Counted from the first letter of the stretch, positions 1 to 7,865 are shown. The stretch: DNA of 31,681 nt from RUG11237 sp045126515 (GCA_045126515.1 JBGVOM010000141.1:1-31681); one strand, 5' to 3'. The notes: generated by a model not told the origin, from the sequence alone. Made by a program: numbers and translations.

Positions 1-89
1 CGGTAATTAACCTACAGCAGTTCTTTTTCGTGCTGTCAAGGGTGGCGGCATGCTACCACAGCCTAAAATATCTACAGTTTTCAAGGTTC

Positions 90-120
90 AACTGAGCCTT
101 TTTTCTTTGCTCAGTTTTTT
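90..120 (+). terminator. Rho-independent terminator at left edge
   Basis: An 8-bp stem AACTGAGC / GCTCAGTT (90-97 and 109-116) with an 11-base loop runs directly into a T tract (115-120). It would end a plus-strand transcript entering from outside the window. Bases 1-89 hold no gene I can recognise; a second small hairpin (ACAGCA / TGCTGT, about 14-36) lies there. They may be the tail of a mobile element or an RNA gene, but this is not resolved. Confidence 0.6.
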
Positions 121-136
121 CATAGTTCATTTGACA

Positions 137-616
137 CTATCCTTTTTCAGCATGTGGAACAAAGGCATCAGCCGTCATGATATCTTCCTCCTAATTGCCG
201 TCTACAAAAATGGTATAATTACAATTACCCACTTTAATATCATTTTCAAAAGCTTCCAGATTAACTTTATCATATGCAAACTTTAAGGAGGATTCCGGTC
301 CGATATAACGGCAATACAATGCATTAGGTACACGAATAACAGACTCCATGGAATAAGGCTATTCCACATTGTGAATATAGTTGTTACACTGTAACATCAT
401 AATGATTTCCATGTCCAGTTCATTGTTCTCATTTAAAAATGTTCTTGTATATTGAATCAACGGTCCAATCTGCATTGCACCTTTTGTCTTGATATAGGAC
501 TGCATCTGCTCGATTGCCACGTTAAAGTCGAAATCTTCTTCGTCCAGTAAAATTTTGTATTTTAAAACATTGGTTAGTTTCAATGTTTTGTTTTCGTTGA
601 ATTGTATTTTTCCCAT
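137..616 (-). pseudogene. GyrI/DUF5085-like protein, copy 2, with amber stop
   Basis: This is a near-identical duplicate of the intact 159-residue gene at 6761-7240. The reading frame keeps its full 480-base length, but codon 91 is TAG (359-361) where the intact copy has CAG (Gln), so only the N-terminal 90 residues would be made. The distal part diverges slightly (for example the C-terminal PHAEKG instead of PRAEKE) yet stays in frame, so the nonsense change is probably recent. The chosen start, MGKIQF at 616, has GAGAGGAG five bases upstream. It is the last gene of the minus-strand bacteriocin region, following the membrane protein at 653. It may be non-functional or make a half-protein. 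The fold assignment is discussed at the intact copy. Confidence 0.75.
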
Positions 617-652
617 CATTGCTCCTCTCAAGTCTTCAATGTCATATTGCTT

Positions 653-1513
653 TTATTCCGAAGTTTTATTTTTTTTCAAGTATAATTCCATCCTTCTTGA
701 AGTTTTTGCCAACTGATACACGATTCTAAAAAACCAATATAAATTCATTACAATTATCATAGCTAATATGTAGCCTCTAGCTGTCATTTCCTGCTCCGAA
801 ATGCAAGCAAAAAACATGAATATATGTGCAACTAATTCCATGCAAAATGTTCTAAAAATATATTTTGGAAACTGAAAAAATTTCTTTCTTCTATTGAATG
901 TCTTATAAATGCCATAATGGACTGCTATGCACATTTCGCAATATAAAAAAACATATTCCATATTATTATATAAAAATATATAGCCATATGGAAAACAGCA
1001 TCCCACCAGCGAATAAAGAAGTGTATTATTCAGTTCTCGGTATTCTTCTTCTGTACATTTTAGTGGGGTAACTATAATAGTATTATCTTTTTTCTTTTCC
1101 ATTTCTTCTTTTTCCAATTTATAAAATTCAGTCACTACCATAATTTCTAAAAATATATCGATTACAATTAATATACCAAAAATTATATATGCCATTTCCT
1201 GTTCCGTTTTTACTACATTGCAATGGCACAATGCCGAAAAAATACAGATTCCTAATTTAGGAAGATAATCTCCATAAAATAATAGCACTATTTTTATAGA
1301 TGCGTATTTTAATATATCTATATTTTTAAAAACAATTTGATATATCTGAATGATAATATATACGAAAAGCACATTCGTCGGTAGTGAAGTAAAAAGCACC
1401 TCCCATATTCCCTTAAACGCTCCTTCGGATAACATAATTTGTCCTAGCCCAAGTATGGAGATCAATTGCGAAAACGTATAAGAAATTATTATATTTTTTA
1501 TCAAAATTTTCAT
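653..1513 (-). CDS. Multi-pass membrane protein downstream of bacteriocin 1
   Basis: The product is 286 residues and highly hydrophobic, with about six to seven predicted membrane segments (near residues 8-28, 45-63, 72-92, 107-128, 165-185, 187-205, 220-238 and 245-265). A charged cytoplasmic loop EKEEMEKKK lies near residue 135. I recognise no family. It follows prepeptide 1 after a strong hairpin, the position where immunity proteins usually lie, so immunity to prepeptide 1 is a reasonable guess. The ribosome-binding site is weak (AAGACAG), so expression may depend on coupling or on the hairpin. Base composition is very AT-rich compared with the housekeeping genes of this window, consistent with accessory DNA. 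Confidence 0.7.
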   Translation of the reverse strand: MKILIKNIIISYTFSQLISILGLGQIMLSEGAFKGIWEVLFTSLPTNVLFVYIIIQIYQIVFKNIDILKYASIKIVLLFYGDYLPKLGICIFSALCHCNVVKTEQEMAYIIFGILIVIDIFLEIMVVTEFYKLEKEEMEKKKDNTIIVTPLKCTEEEYRELNNTLLYSLVGCCFPYGYIFLYNNMEYVFLYCEMCIAVHYGIYKTFNRRKKFFQFPKYIFRTFCMELVAHIFMFFACISEQEMTARGYILAMIIVMNLYWFFRIVYQLAKTSRRMELYLKKNKTSE

Positions 1514-1533
1514 TTCTGTCTTATCAAATAGTT

Positions 1534-1564
1534 ACACATGCATACTTTTTTGTATGCATGTGCA
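1534..1564. other. Hairpin after bacteriocin 1
   Basis: A perfect 11-bp inverted repeat, CACATGCATAC / GTATGCATGTG, has a short T-rich loop. It sits between prepeptide 1 and the following membrane gene. No T tract follows on the minus strand, so it looks more like an mRNA-stabilising or partial-attenuation hairpin than a full terminator. Confidence 0.6.
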
Positions 1565-1582
1565 TATATTCCTTTCAAAAAA

Positions 1583-1996
1583 TTATTTTAATTTAAAATT
1601 TCCAAAATAAGCACCATACCAAGTCATACTACAACCTTTATCTTTACGATCTGCTGTGACAACATTGACTGCAAATGTAACTATATTACTTAATGCTAAG
1701 CCTGCTATAATAGAAGATACTACAGCACCTACAATTCCCCATGCGGTAGAACAAACTGCTCTTATAAAATTAACCACTTTTCCACCTGCGGCATAAAGTG
1801 CTGCCCTAACTTTACCTAATGCTAAGGCTGCTGTTACTCCAAATCCAGCTCCATAAATATATGTAGCTATTTGTGCACATTTAGATTTATTCAGAGTAAA
1901 TGTAGTACCTCCACCTTCCACATATGTCATCTCTTCTTCATTCATTACAGCATAATTGCTTGGCATTACTAATGCCCCATCATAACACATTTCCAT
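1583..1996 (-). CDS. Double-glycine-leader bacteriocin-like prepeptide 1
   Basis: The 137-residue precursor begins MEMCYDGALVM and its leader ends in EEMTYVEGG at residue 29, a typical cleavage site for C39 peptidase-containing ABC exporters; such an exporter is encoded at 10924-13071. The mature part (about 108 residues) is rich in Ala, Gly and Val with at least two long hydrophobic stretches, carries Cys in the contexts SKCAQ, AVCSTA and KGCSM, and ends in FGNFKLK. It is longer than classical class II bacteriocins. I chose the start at 1996 because AAGGAGGA lies nine bases upstream; the open frame extends further but would read through that site. The leader and upstream DNA are nearly identical to those of prepeptides 2 and 3, while the mature part is unrelated. 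The role as a secreted antibacterial peptide is inferred. Confidence 0.85.
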   Translation of the reverse strand: MEMCYDGALVMPSNYAVMNEEEMTYVEGGGTTFTLNKSKCAQIATYIYGAGFGVTAALALGKVRAALYAAGGKVVNFIRAVCSTAWGIVGAVVSSIIAGLALSNIVTFAVNVVTADRKDKGCSMTWYGAYFGNFKLK

Positions 1997-2428
1997 TTTA
2001 CTGTGTCCTCCTTTTTTCCTAAAATATTTTTGTAGTTTTTCGTCACCGCTGTACACTCAGTAACAAAATATATATGTAAATCTTAAGATTAACACCAAAT
2101 TAATTTCTCAAATCACTTTCTCTTACCAGAACCAATACTGTTTCTTTACCCCGATATAAACTCCTATTCCAATTACGACTGCCAGAATTCCACCTGCAAT
2201 CAGAATTACATTCACCCGAAATCCTGACAATGGCTTGATAGTCAATAGATACTTTCCTGTCGTATCAATACTTAACGTGGAAATATCTTTTGCTTCTATT
2301 TTCTGGTATTTATCTTTTTCATTGTTATACAGATAAAGATATTTCTCTTTTGTCACCTTTTCGCTGATATCTATGGTAAGTTTTCCGCAAAACTTTTTCC
2401 CACTATTTACCACGAGAGTAAATCCATT
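1908..2428 (-). repeat. Segmental duplication, copy A
   Basis: These ~520 bases match 3648-4164 nearly base for base. The unit runs from the double-glycine end of the leader, through the leader, ribosome-binding site and promoter region, into the last third of the Ig-like gene's C-terminal region. Both ends fall inside coding regions, and each joins unrelated sequence in the two copies. Confidence 0.85.
2023..2108 (-). promoter_or_regulatory. Promoter region of bacteriocin 1
   Basis: The block is conserved in front of all three prepeptides. Reading the minus strand it contains TTGGTGTTA, then a perfect 12-bp palindrome AATCTTAAGATT (2079-2090), then ACATATATATTTTG. GTGTTA and TATATT could be a -35/-10 pair 17 bp apart. 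Nearer the gene are two weak 10-bp elements similar to the boxes of the regulator operators (2023-2032 and 2033-2042, TAGTTTTTCG on the plus strand). The promoter assignment is inferred. Confidence 0.55.
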
Positions 2429-2582
2429 TACTAGTACCGATAGGGTTGGTGCAAATATCATTGCTCCCAAAATAATAAGTCCATCGACATGGCAGAAAAG
2501 TCTTCCCAAAATTATAAATGACATTGCCAGCAATGAGGAATTAAAAAAACTTCGAACAACAAAATGCAATAATAAAATACAT
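2123..2582 (-). pseudogene. Chimeric gene: membrane N-terminus fused to Ig-like protein C-terminus
   Basis: From about 2428 downwards the frame is almost identical to the last ~100 residues of the Ig-like-domain protein at 3859-5604, from NGFTLVV to the C-terminal membrane segment and KKQYWFW. The first ~50 residues are unrelated and hydrophobic (SLLAMSFIILGRLF, IILGAMIFAPTLSVL), like the start of a two-TM protein. The junction is in frame. The only start in the long frame is TTG at 2569 without a ribosome-binding site. An ATG at 2582 behind GGGAGG is one base out of frame, joined across a run of seven T (on the coding strand), so a frameshift or slippage would be required. It is probably a recombination by-product, although an expressed membrane protein cannot be excluded. 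Confidence 0.65.
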
Positions 2583-2693
2583 ACCCTCCCTTATATATCT
2601 CATACTTGACCGCACCTCCTAATTTTTCTGTCTATACATACTTGTTTAAATTATAGGTCGTATATTCATAAAAATACTTGACCACAACACACA

Positions 2694-3170
2694 TCAGTCT
2701 TTTAACTCACTCATATTAGGAATCTGTAAATGCATAGTCTTATATAAACTTGTATCTACAAATTTTCTTTTATGTAAATCCTCAGAAAATATTTTCAATT
2801 TTCTTTTTTGGGATTTTTCATTTTCATATTCAATATAAATTTCTCCGATTTTAACTCCGTACATTTTGAAAGTATAAAAGGTTGCTTCATAAATCCTCTT
2901 TACTTTATATGTTTTCTTGCATAAAACAATATTAAAACTATTATCATCGTTAACTGCTATTTTTCCACTGCGTACAGCAAAACACTCAAGATACTTGAAC
3001 ACAACATTTACAACCACAAACATAATTACAATCGATAACGGTATAAACAAATTATTATTAACTGGCAGTTTTATCTTGGACCAAATCCAACTTTCTGCAA
3101 TACATAATGACAAAACCAGCAAGCCACCAATAATTGACCTTAAATAATACTTCTGATATGTAAAAGCCAT
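2694..3170 (-). CDS. Small membrane protein, probable immunity to bacteriocin 2
   Basis: 158 residues. Two membrane helices lie near residues 12-31 and 38-60. A soluble, mostly beta C-terminal half (about 65-158) follows, rich in Lys, Tyr and Phe and reminiscent of a small PH-like/YcxB-type domain, though I cannot assign it securely. The start at 3170 has AAGGATGG about 10 bases upstream. It follows prepeptide 2 after a strong hairpin, matching the pattern peptide-hairpin-membrane protein seen at three sites in this island, so I infer self-protection against prepeptide 2. An overlapping frame at 3058-3261 is rejected. Confidence 0.65.
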   Translation of the reverse strand: MAFTYQKYYLRSIIGGLLVLSLCIAESWIWSKIKLPVNNNLFIPLSIVIMFVVVNVVFKYLECFAVRSGKIAVNDDNSFNIVLCKKTYKVKRIYEATFYTFKMYGVKIGEIYIEYENEKSQKRKLKIFSEDLHKRKFVDTSLYKTMHLQIPNMSELKD

Positions 3171-3247
3171 TCTTTATTCCATCCTTACTTTTTTCAACAA
3201 AATGAATTCTTTTATCAAATCTATAATCAAAAATTTTCACATAATTC

Positions 3248-3275
3248 AGATGGACATACAAGTATGTCCATCTGA
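3248..3275 (-). other. Hairpin after bacteriocin 2
   Basis: A perfect 12-13-bp inverted repeat, CAGATGGACATA / TATGTCCATCTG, closes a loop of about four bases. It lies between prepeptide 2 and the membrane gene at 2694-3170. No clean T tract follows on the minus strand; a partial terminator or a processing/stability element setting peptide over immunity dosage is possible. Confidence 0.65.
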
Positions 3276-3311
3276 GCTATTCTTGAGAATAGAGTCACTC
3301 GCAAATTTTAA

Positions 3312-3728
3312 TTATCCAAAACAGTAACCATTGTGCCTATTTGAATCTACACAATCTATACCATAAGCAACCAAACCACCTATGCTAAGTCCTGCTGCAG
3401 TCCAAATACAACCAACTGCAATACCAACAAGGTTTTGTGCCGCCTTACTAAATCCTATCGATGCCAATTTTCCTGTTACTACACTAATCAGTTTCTTTTT
3501 TGTCATTTTTACCGCAGCAATTGCCGCTCTCACTGCTTTTCCAGCCTTACATGCTTTATTTGCAGCAGCCAAAGCAGGAATAGCATACAATGCAACATCA
3601 ATAGCACTTCCAATAAATGCTGTTGAATTATACCACCCATTGCCTCCCTCTACATATGTCATCTCCTCTTCATTCATTACCGAATAACTACTTGGCATTA
3701 CTAATGCCCCATCATAACACATTTCCAT
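3312..3728 (-). CDS. Double-glycine-leader bacteriocin-like prepeptide 2
   Basis: 138 residues. The 29-residue leader (MEMCYDGALVM ... EEMTYVEGG) differs at only a couple of positions from that of prepeptide 1. The ~109-residue mature part begins NGWYNSTAF and contains several hydrophobic Ala/Gly/Ile-rich segments with small-xxx-small patterns, a central basic stretch (VKMTKKK) and Cys in NKACKAG, VGCIWT, IDCVD and the C-terminal YCFG. It shares no clear similarity with the mature parts of prepeptides 1 and 3. The start is set by AAAGGAGGA upstream of ATG 3728. It directly follows the Ig-like export-accessory gene. The probable role is a secreted antibacterial peptide processed by the exporter at 10924-13071. 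Confidence 0.85.
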   Translation of the reverse strand: MEMCYDGALVMPSSYSVMNEEEMTYVEGGNGWYNSTAFIGSAIDVALYAIPALAAANKACKAGKAVRAAIAAVKMTKKKLISVVTGKLASIGFSKAAQNLVGIAVGCIWTAAGLSIGGLVAYGIDCVDSNRHNGYCFG

Positions 3729-4164
3729 TTTACTGTGTCCTCCTTTTTCTTTTTTATATTTTTTGTAACTTTCTTGCCCTCGTTGCGCATACAATGGCAA
3801 GATATATATATGTAAATCTTAAGATAAACACCAAATTAATTTTTCAAATCACTTTCTCTTACCAGAACCAATACTGTTTCTTTACCCCGATATAAACTCC
3901 TATTCCAATTACGATTGCCAAAATTCCAACTGCAATCAGAATTACATTAACACGAAATCCTGACAATGACCTGGTAGTCAGGAGATACTTTCCTGCCGTA
4001 TCAATACTTAATGTGGAAATGTCTTTCGCTTCTATTTTCTGGTATTTATCTTTTTCATTGTTATACAGATAAAGATATTTCTCTTTTGTCACCTTTTCGC
4101 TGATATCTATGGTAAGTTTTCCGCAAAGCTTTTTCCCACTATTTACCACGAGAGTAAATCCATT
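3648..4164 (-). repeat. Segmental duplication, copy B
   Basis: Partner of 1908-2428. Here the unit is continuous with the complete Ig-like gene upstream and with prepeptide 2 downstream, so this is likely the ancestral arrangement and copy A the derived one. Confidence 0.85.
3756..3840 (-). promoter_or_regulatory. Promoter region of bacteriocin 2
   Basis: Homologous to the block before prepeptide 1: TTGGTGTTTATC, the palindrome core ATCTTAAGAT (3816-3825), then ACATATATATATC on the minus strand. The gene-proximal part (3756-3776) has diverged but keeps ATATTTTTTG followed by TAACTTTCTT on the plus strand, a weak version of the 10-bp boxes. Confidence 0.5.
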
Positions 4165-5604
4165 TTCTTCCTGTTGAAATAAAAGCCCTGTTTCCAATTC
4201 ATTTTCAAAATTAACAATATCCTTTCCATCCAGATAAATAGTATAACCATCCCCTTTGATGGTTAATACCTTTTCTTTTTCATAGAAATATTTTAGCATC
4301 TCCTTGGTAATTACCGGATACTCTTCTACGCTGACCTCATCCGGATAACTGTGCTCTGTTTCCTCACTGTTCTCTGTATCTGCCTCTTCTTTGGAAACAG
4401 CTGTTCCTTCCTCATTCACGATTACAGTCACAGAAACCTGCAAATCACCATTGGACACTATAATGGCTGTATCTCCACATGACTTTGCCGTTATTACACC
4501 AGAAGCTGAAACCGATGCCACTTGCGAATTCATGGATTTATATGTGATGCCTCCTGCAGCACCTGCCGGCTGTACCTTTGCCTTAAGCTGAAAGGTATCG
4601 TTAGGCTTCATTACCTGATAATCACTGTTTAAACTGATTGCTGTAGTAGCTATTTTTACAGTAACGGGTGCCTGTTTTGTAATATTTCCGGCAGATACAT
4701 AAATCACTGCCTGCCCCGGTGCAATTCCCTTCACTTCACCGGAGGAATTTACCGTGGCTACTGCCGGATTGGAAGACTTATAGGTTATAGTTGCATCCGT
4801 GGCATTAGACGGCACAACTGTTGCTGATATGTTTAATGTAGCATCTACTTTCAATTCCTCTTCATAATCACCAATCTCTACATCCTGTACTTCCACTTCT
4901 TTTTCCTTGGAACTGTCTTCCACTACGGTTACCTGAAACTTATTTTTTACTTTTCCACAAGTCACTGTGATTTCAGCTGTTCCCAGCTGATTCCCGGTGA
5001 GTCGTCCCAATGCATTTACGGATGCAACCGCCTCATTGCTTGACTGGTAGGTAAAAGAGGTATTTGTCGCATTTGCCGGTATCACGGCCACACTTAATAG
5101 CTGGGAGGTGCCTACTGTAATTTCTTTTGGACAGTCACCTAAATCCAGTTCTGTTACTGCGACTTCTGTACTTTCCGCTTTCTTTACCTTCAAGTCAAAG
5201 CCGGCAGATACCTTTCCACAGGTTACCGTAATCTTTGTGTTTCCCTCTTTCAATGCAGCAATGCGTCCCATACCGTTAATGGTGGCAACCTCTGTATTTG
5301 ACGAAGCATAACTTAATTGTGAGACTGTGGCATCCGTAGGCAGAATGGTAACAGTGAGAAGCTGTTTTTCACCTATGGTCATTTCTGCCTGGTAATCGCC
5401 CAAATCCAATTCCGCAGGCTGTACTTCCTTAACTGCTTGTACTTCTTCTGACGGCTGTTCACTTTCCACATTTTCTTCCGTTTTTTCTGCGGTCAGTTCC
5501 TGTGGCTCCTTTGCCTGACTTGTAATTCCTGCAAACAGAAGCACACCGGTGATGAACATAAAAAGAACTTTTTTTATTTTTTGATTTTTTACTTTTGCAC
5601 TCAT
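3859..5604 (-). CDS. Membrane-anchored protein with four bacterial Ig-like (Big_2) domains
   Basis: 581 residues. An N-terminal signal/anchor (VLFMFITGVLLFAGI, about residues 14-28) is followed by a Glu-rich linker and four Big_2-type repeats. Each opens with an L-D-L-G-D or similar strand and carries the SSN-x-x-VA-x-V and G-x-A-x-I-x-V signatures, at about residues 63-142, 147-228, 238-315 and 317-395. A further domain contains YTIYLDGKDI and the conserved C-terminal block. A C-terminal membrane helix (VILIAVGILAIVIGIGVYIG) ends in KKQYWFW. Placed 16 bases after the HlyD adaptor, it is probably an extracellular component of the peptide export machine, for example a spacer through the peptidoglycan or a surface receptor. 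That role is inferred; the domain call is well supported by the repeats. The 3' end is duplicated at 2123-2428. Confidence 0.8.
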   Translation of the reverse strand: MSAKVKNQKIKKVLFMFITGVLLFAGITSQAKEPQELTAEKTEENVESEQPSEEVQAVKEVQPAELDLGDYQAEMTIGEKQLLTVTILPTDATVSQLSYASSNTEVATINGMGRIAALKEGNTKITVTCGKVSAGFDLKVKKAESTEVAVTELDLGDCPKEITVGTSQLLSVAVIPANATNTSFTYQSSNEAVASVNALGRLTGNQLGTAEITVTCGKVKNKFQVTVVEDSSKEKEVEVQDVEIGDYEEELKVDATLNISATVVPSNATDATITYKSSNPAVATVNSSGEVKGIAPGQAVIYVSAGNITKQAPVTVKIATTAISLNSDYQVMKPNDTFQLKAKVQPAGAAGGITYKSMNSQVASVSASGVITAKSCGDTAIIVSNGDLQVSVTVIVNEEGTAVSKEEADTENSEETEHSYPDEVSVEEYPVITKEMLKYFYEKEKVLTIKGDGYTIYLDGKDIVNFENELETGLLFQQEENGFTLVVNSGKKLCGKLTIDISEKVTKEKYLYLYNNEKDKYQKIEAKDISTLSIDTAGKYLLTTRSLSGFRVNVILIAVGILAIVIGIGVYIGVKKQYWFW

Positions 5605-5620
5605 TTCTTTCCTGCTCCTG

Positions 5621-6748
5621 TTATCTTACCAGTAAACCTAATTTTTCCAATACATAGTTAAAATAAGTTACTTCATCATAGGTAATTCTTGCTTCCACTG
5701 TCATACCGTTGGATAGATTTACTTTTTTGCCGGATTTGCTGACCACATAGTCGGAGTTGGGTTTGATTCTGATTTTAAATACAGAATTCGACTGTCCGTT
5801 TTCTCCTTCCATGGAAGTCAGATTGCTGTCAATCATTTCCACGGTTCCGGTAATGTTTCCATATACAGACTGAATCAGGCCGTCCACGGAAATCTGTACC
5901 TCGTTTCCTTCTTCCATTCTTGCCATATCTGCTGTACTTACATAAGCTTCTATTGTCACTTCCGAATTTTCCGGAGTAATGGTGGCTACTGCCGAACCGG
6001 TCTGTACTACCATGCCTGCTTTGTAATCCCCCAACAGATGTAATACGCCGGTGCTTGCTGCCTTTACACTGTACTCTGCCTGTCCGCTTCCCACTGCGGC
6101 AAGCTGGGCATCAATAGATGCAATTTGTGCTTTTGCTTCCTTCATGCTATTTTCTGCCGACTGAATGGCGGAATAATAGATTTCTGATATTTTTCCCTGG
6201 TTTTTTTCAAGTTCCTTTTGAATCTGCTCTTCTGTATAGCCGTAAGCCTGGTATGCACTTCCATCAAAAGTATTCTGCGCCACCTGTGACTTGTAGGCTT
6301 CAAAAGTGCTGTAATACAGTTCATCTTCCGGATTGGAAGCATCAAAATAATTTTTGTCATCTTTAATGGATTTTACCAGAAGTTCTGACTTTTCCACCTG
6401 ATTTTCATAGGTTTCCTTACTGGCTAAAAGCTGTTCCTCCTGAAGATTGTAGTCTGTGCTTTTGATGGTAAATAGTATATCTCCCGCTTGTACCAGCTTT
6501 CCTTCTTCCATAAAGCTTTCTTCTATTTCTCCTGTATAAGCAGGCATTACATAGCTGGAAGCACTGTTGGTGACCGTTCCCTGGGAAATAATCATGTATG
6601 GTTTGTGGGCATACATACTCCATATTGTCACACCTGCCAGTGACAAGGTGACTATTAACAAAATCATATAGCCAAAAGCAGGCAGCTTTTTCTCAAACAT
6701 TAAACGGCTGTCTTTTAGCTGTTCCATGGTTTTTATCTGTTTTTTCAT
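5621..6748 (-). CDS. HlyD-family export adaptor (membrane fusion protein)
   Basis: 375 residues. One N-terminal membrane helix (about 25-45, GYMILLIVTLSLAGV) precedes a lipoyl-like half (AYTGEIEESFMEEGKLVQAGDILFTI, about 70-98). A long helical hairpin follows (about 100-215), then the second lipoyl half (STGVLHLLGDYKAGMVVQTGS) and a beta-barrel region (VTIEAYVSTADMARMEEGNEV). This is the usual layout of accessory proteins that work with peptidase-containing ABC exporters such as ComB/LcnD. TAGGAG precedes the start. It lies between the GyrI-like gene and the Ig-like gene, which suggests one transcript, and its natural partner is the exporter at 10924-13071. Confidence 0.88.
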   Translation of the reverse strand: MKKQIKTMEQLKDSRLMFEKKLPAFGYMILLIVTLSLAGVTIWSMYAHKPYMIISQGTVTNSASSYVMPAYTGEIEESFMEEGKLVQAGDILFTIKSTDYNLQEEQLLASKETYENQVEKSELLVKSIKDDKNYFDASNPEDELYYSTFEAYKSQVAQNTFDGSAYQAYGYTEEQIQKELEKNQGKISEIYYSAIQSAENSMKEAKAQIASIDAQLAAVGSGQAEYSVKAASTGVLHLLGDYKAGMVVQTGSAVATITPENSEVTIEAYVSTADMARMEEGNEVQISVDGLIQSVYGNITGTVEMIDSNLTSMEGENGQSNSVFKIRIKPNSDYVVSKSGKKVNLSNGMTVEARITYDEVTYFNYVLEKLGLLVR

Positions 6749-6760
6749 TGTGGTAAGCTC

Positions 6761-7240
6761 CTATTCTTTTTCTGCTCTGGGAACAAACACATCAGCTATC
6801 ATGATATCTTCCTCCTGATTGCTGTCCACAAAAATAGTATAATTGCAGTCTCCCACTTTAATATCGTTTTCGAAGGCTTCCAGGTTAATTTTGTCATAGG
6901 CAAACTTTAAAGATGATTCCGGTCCAGAATAACGACAATACAGTGCATTTGGTACGCGAATTACGGATTCCATGGAATAGGGCTGTTCCACACTATGAAT
7001 ATAGTTATTGCACTGAAGCATCATAATAATTTCCATGTCCAGTTCATTGTTCTCATTTAAAAATGTTCTTGTGTATTGAATCAACGGTCCAATCTGCATT
7101 GCACCTTTTGTCTTGATATAAGACTGCATTTGCTCAATTGCCACGTTAAAGTCAAAATTTTCCTCGTCCAGTAAAATTTTATATTTTAAAACATTGGTTA
7201 GTTTTAATGTTTTGTTTTCGTTGAATTGTAATTTACTCAT
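6761..7240 (-). CDS. GyrI/DUF5085-like small protein
   Basis: 159 residues, no signal peptide and no membrane segment. The pattern GPLIQYTRTF, a strand LDMEIIMML, VPNALYCRYSGPESSLKFAYDKI and a C-terminal DIMIADVFVP resembles the two-lobed GyrI-like/effector-binding fold, and I believe the DUF5085 family; this is a fold-level judgement, not a search result. The start MSKLQF at 7240 has TAGGAG eight bases upstream. It sits 12 bases before the HlyD adaptor and a second copy ends the island (137-616), so its job is tied to the peptide system. It could bind a peptide or ligand, or act as a cytosolic chaperone for prepeptides. SecB was considered because of size and context but the motifs do not fit well. 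Confidence 0.6.
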   Translation of the reverse strand: MSKLQFNENKTLKLTNVLKYKILLDEENFDFNVAIEQMQSYIKTKGAMQIGPLIQYTRTFLNENNELDMEIIMMLQCNNYIHSVEQPYSMESVIRVPNALYCRYSGPESSLKFAYDKINLEAFENDIKVGDCNYTIFVDSNQEEDIMIADVFVPRAEKE

Positions 7241-7255
7241 CTCATATTCTCCTAC

Positions 7256-7840
7256 TTAATCAGCTATTTTTATCTTCATTTGGCATATAACTCCATTATT
7301 TTCTTCTTCTACTTCCTCAATTATTTCTTTTGGTAATTCTCTTAAAAACAATTCATAATCCGATTTTTCCGGAAAAGCAAACATCAAAAATACTTCTTTT
7401 TTATCACGTAAACAAAGAGCATAACGAAAACATGATTTGTATTCTCTTTTCATAAATATTAATTTTAATTTTTCTATTAGTCTGTCCTTTTGTATCTTTT
7501 CTAATTGGTTATAATTTCCTAAAAAGATTAATAGAAATCCACTCTTTTGTATCACTTGATATATGGAAATATCCTGTTTTACTTTTTTATAATCTATACA
7601 TGTGAAAAATATACTTCCCAAAAACATCCCTATAGATAAATCTGATATCATATTATTTCCAATTTCTATATATGGATAATTATCAATTATATTTTTCAGT
7701 ATAAATATAATTGATATTGTATCAAGTACCACTAATGCCTTTCCTAATTTCTCCACACAATTTATTTTTATTACATATAAACTAATATCAATAATCAAAA
7801 GAATTAAAATTTCATGCAAAATGAATTCCAACAAAACCAT
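7256..7840 (-). CDS. Membrane protein downstream of peptide 4
   Basis: About 194 residues from the ATG at 7840 (the open frame extends to a TTG at 7876). There are four probable membrane helices in the first ~130 residues (VLLEFILHEILILLIIDISLYVI, LVVLDTISIIFIL, ISDLSIGMFLGSIFF, VIQKSGFLLIFLG). A soluble C-terminal part follows with an Asp/Glu-rich end (EIIEEVEEENNG). Family unknown. The start is uncertain: GGAG lies only three bases before ATG 7840, and the upstream TTG falls inside one arm of a long inverted repeat. Its place after a bacteriocin-like peptide suggests immunity. It is 15 bases upstream of the GyrI-like gene. Confidence 0.55.
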   Translation of the reverse strand: MVLLEFILHEILILLIIDISLYVIKINCVEKLGKALVVLDTISIIFILKNIIDNYPYIEIGNNMISDLSIGMFLGSIFFTCIDYKKVKQDISIYQVIQKSGFLLIFLGNYNQLEKIQKDRLIEKLKLIFMKREYKSCFRYALCLRDKKEVFLMFAFPEKSDYELFLRELPKEIIEEVEEENNGVICQMKIKIAD

Positions 7841-7865
7841 CAGCTCCAAACTATGTACTAAAATT

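Noticed and set aside
1..89. Insertion-sequence end at the left edge
   Set aside because: No transposase frame or terminal inverted repeat can be shown within the window; only the terminator at 90-120 is supportable.
50..286. Plus-strand frame of 78 residues
   Set aside because: It runs through a terminator and antisense to the GyrI-like pseudogene, with no ribosome-binding site.
359..361. TAG recoded as glutamine throughout the region
   Set aside because: The Rpn-family gene ends with TAG directly before a good terminator, and housekeeping genes here show no internal TAG; nonsense decay is simpler. Kept only as a low-interest check.
3058..3261. Minus-strand frame of 67 residues overlapping the probable immunity gene
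   Set aside because: It overlaps the better-supported gene in another frame and contains the hairpin region; no start signal.
6761..7240. SecB-like export chaperone
   Set aside because: Length fits, but the GPLIQYTRTF and RYSGPESSLKFAYDKI patterns fit a GyrI-like fold better.
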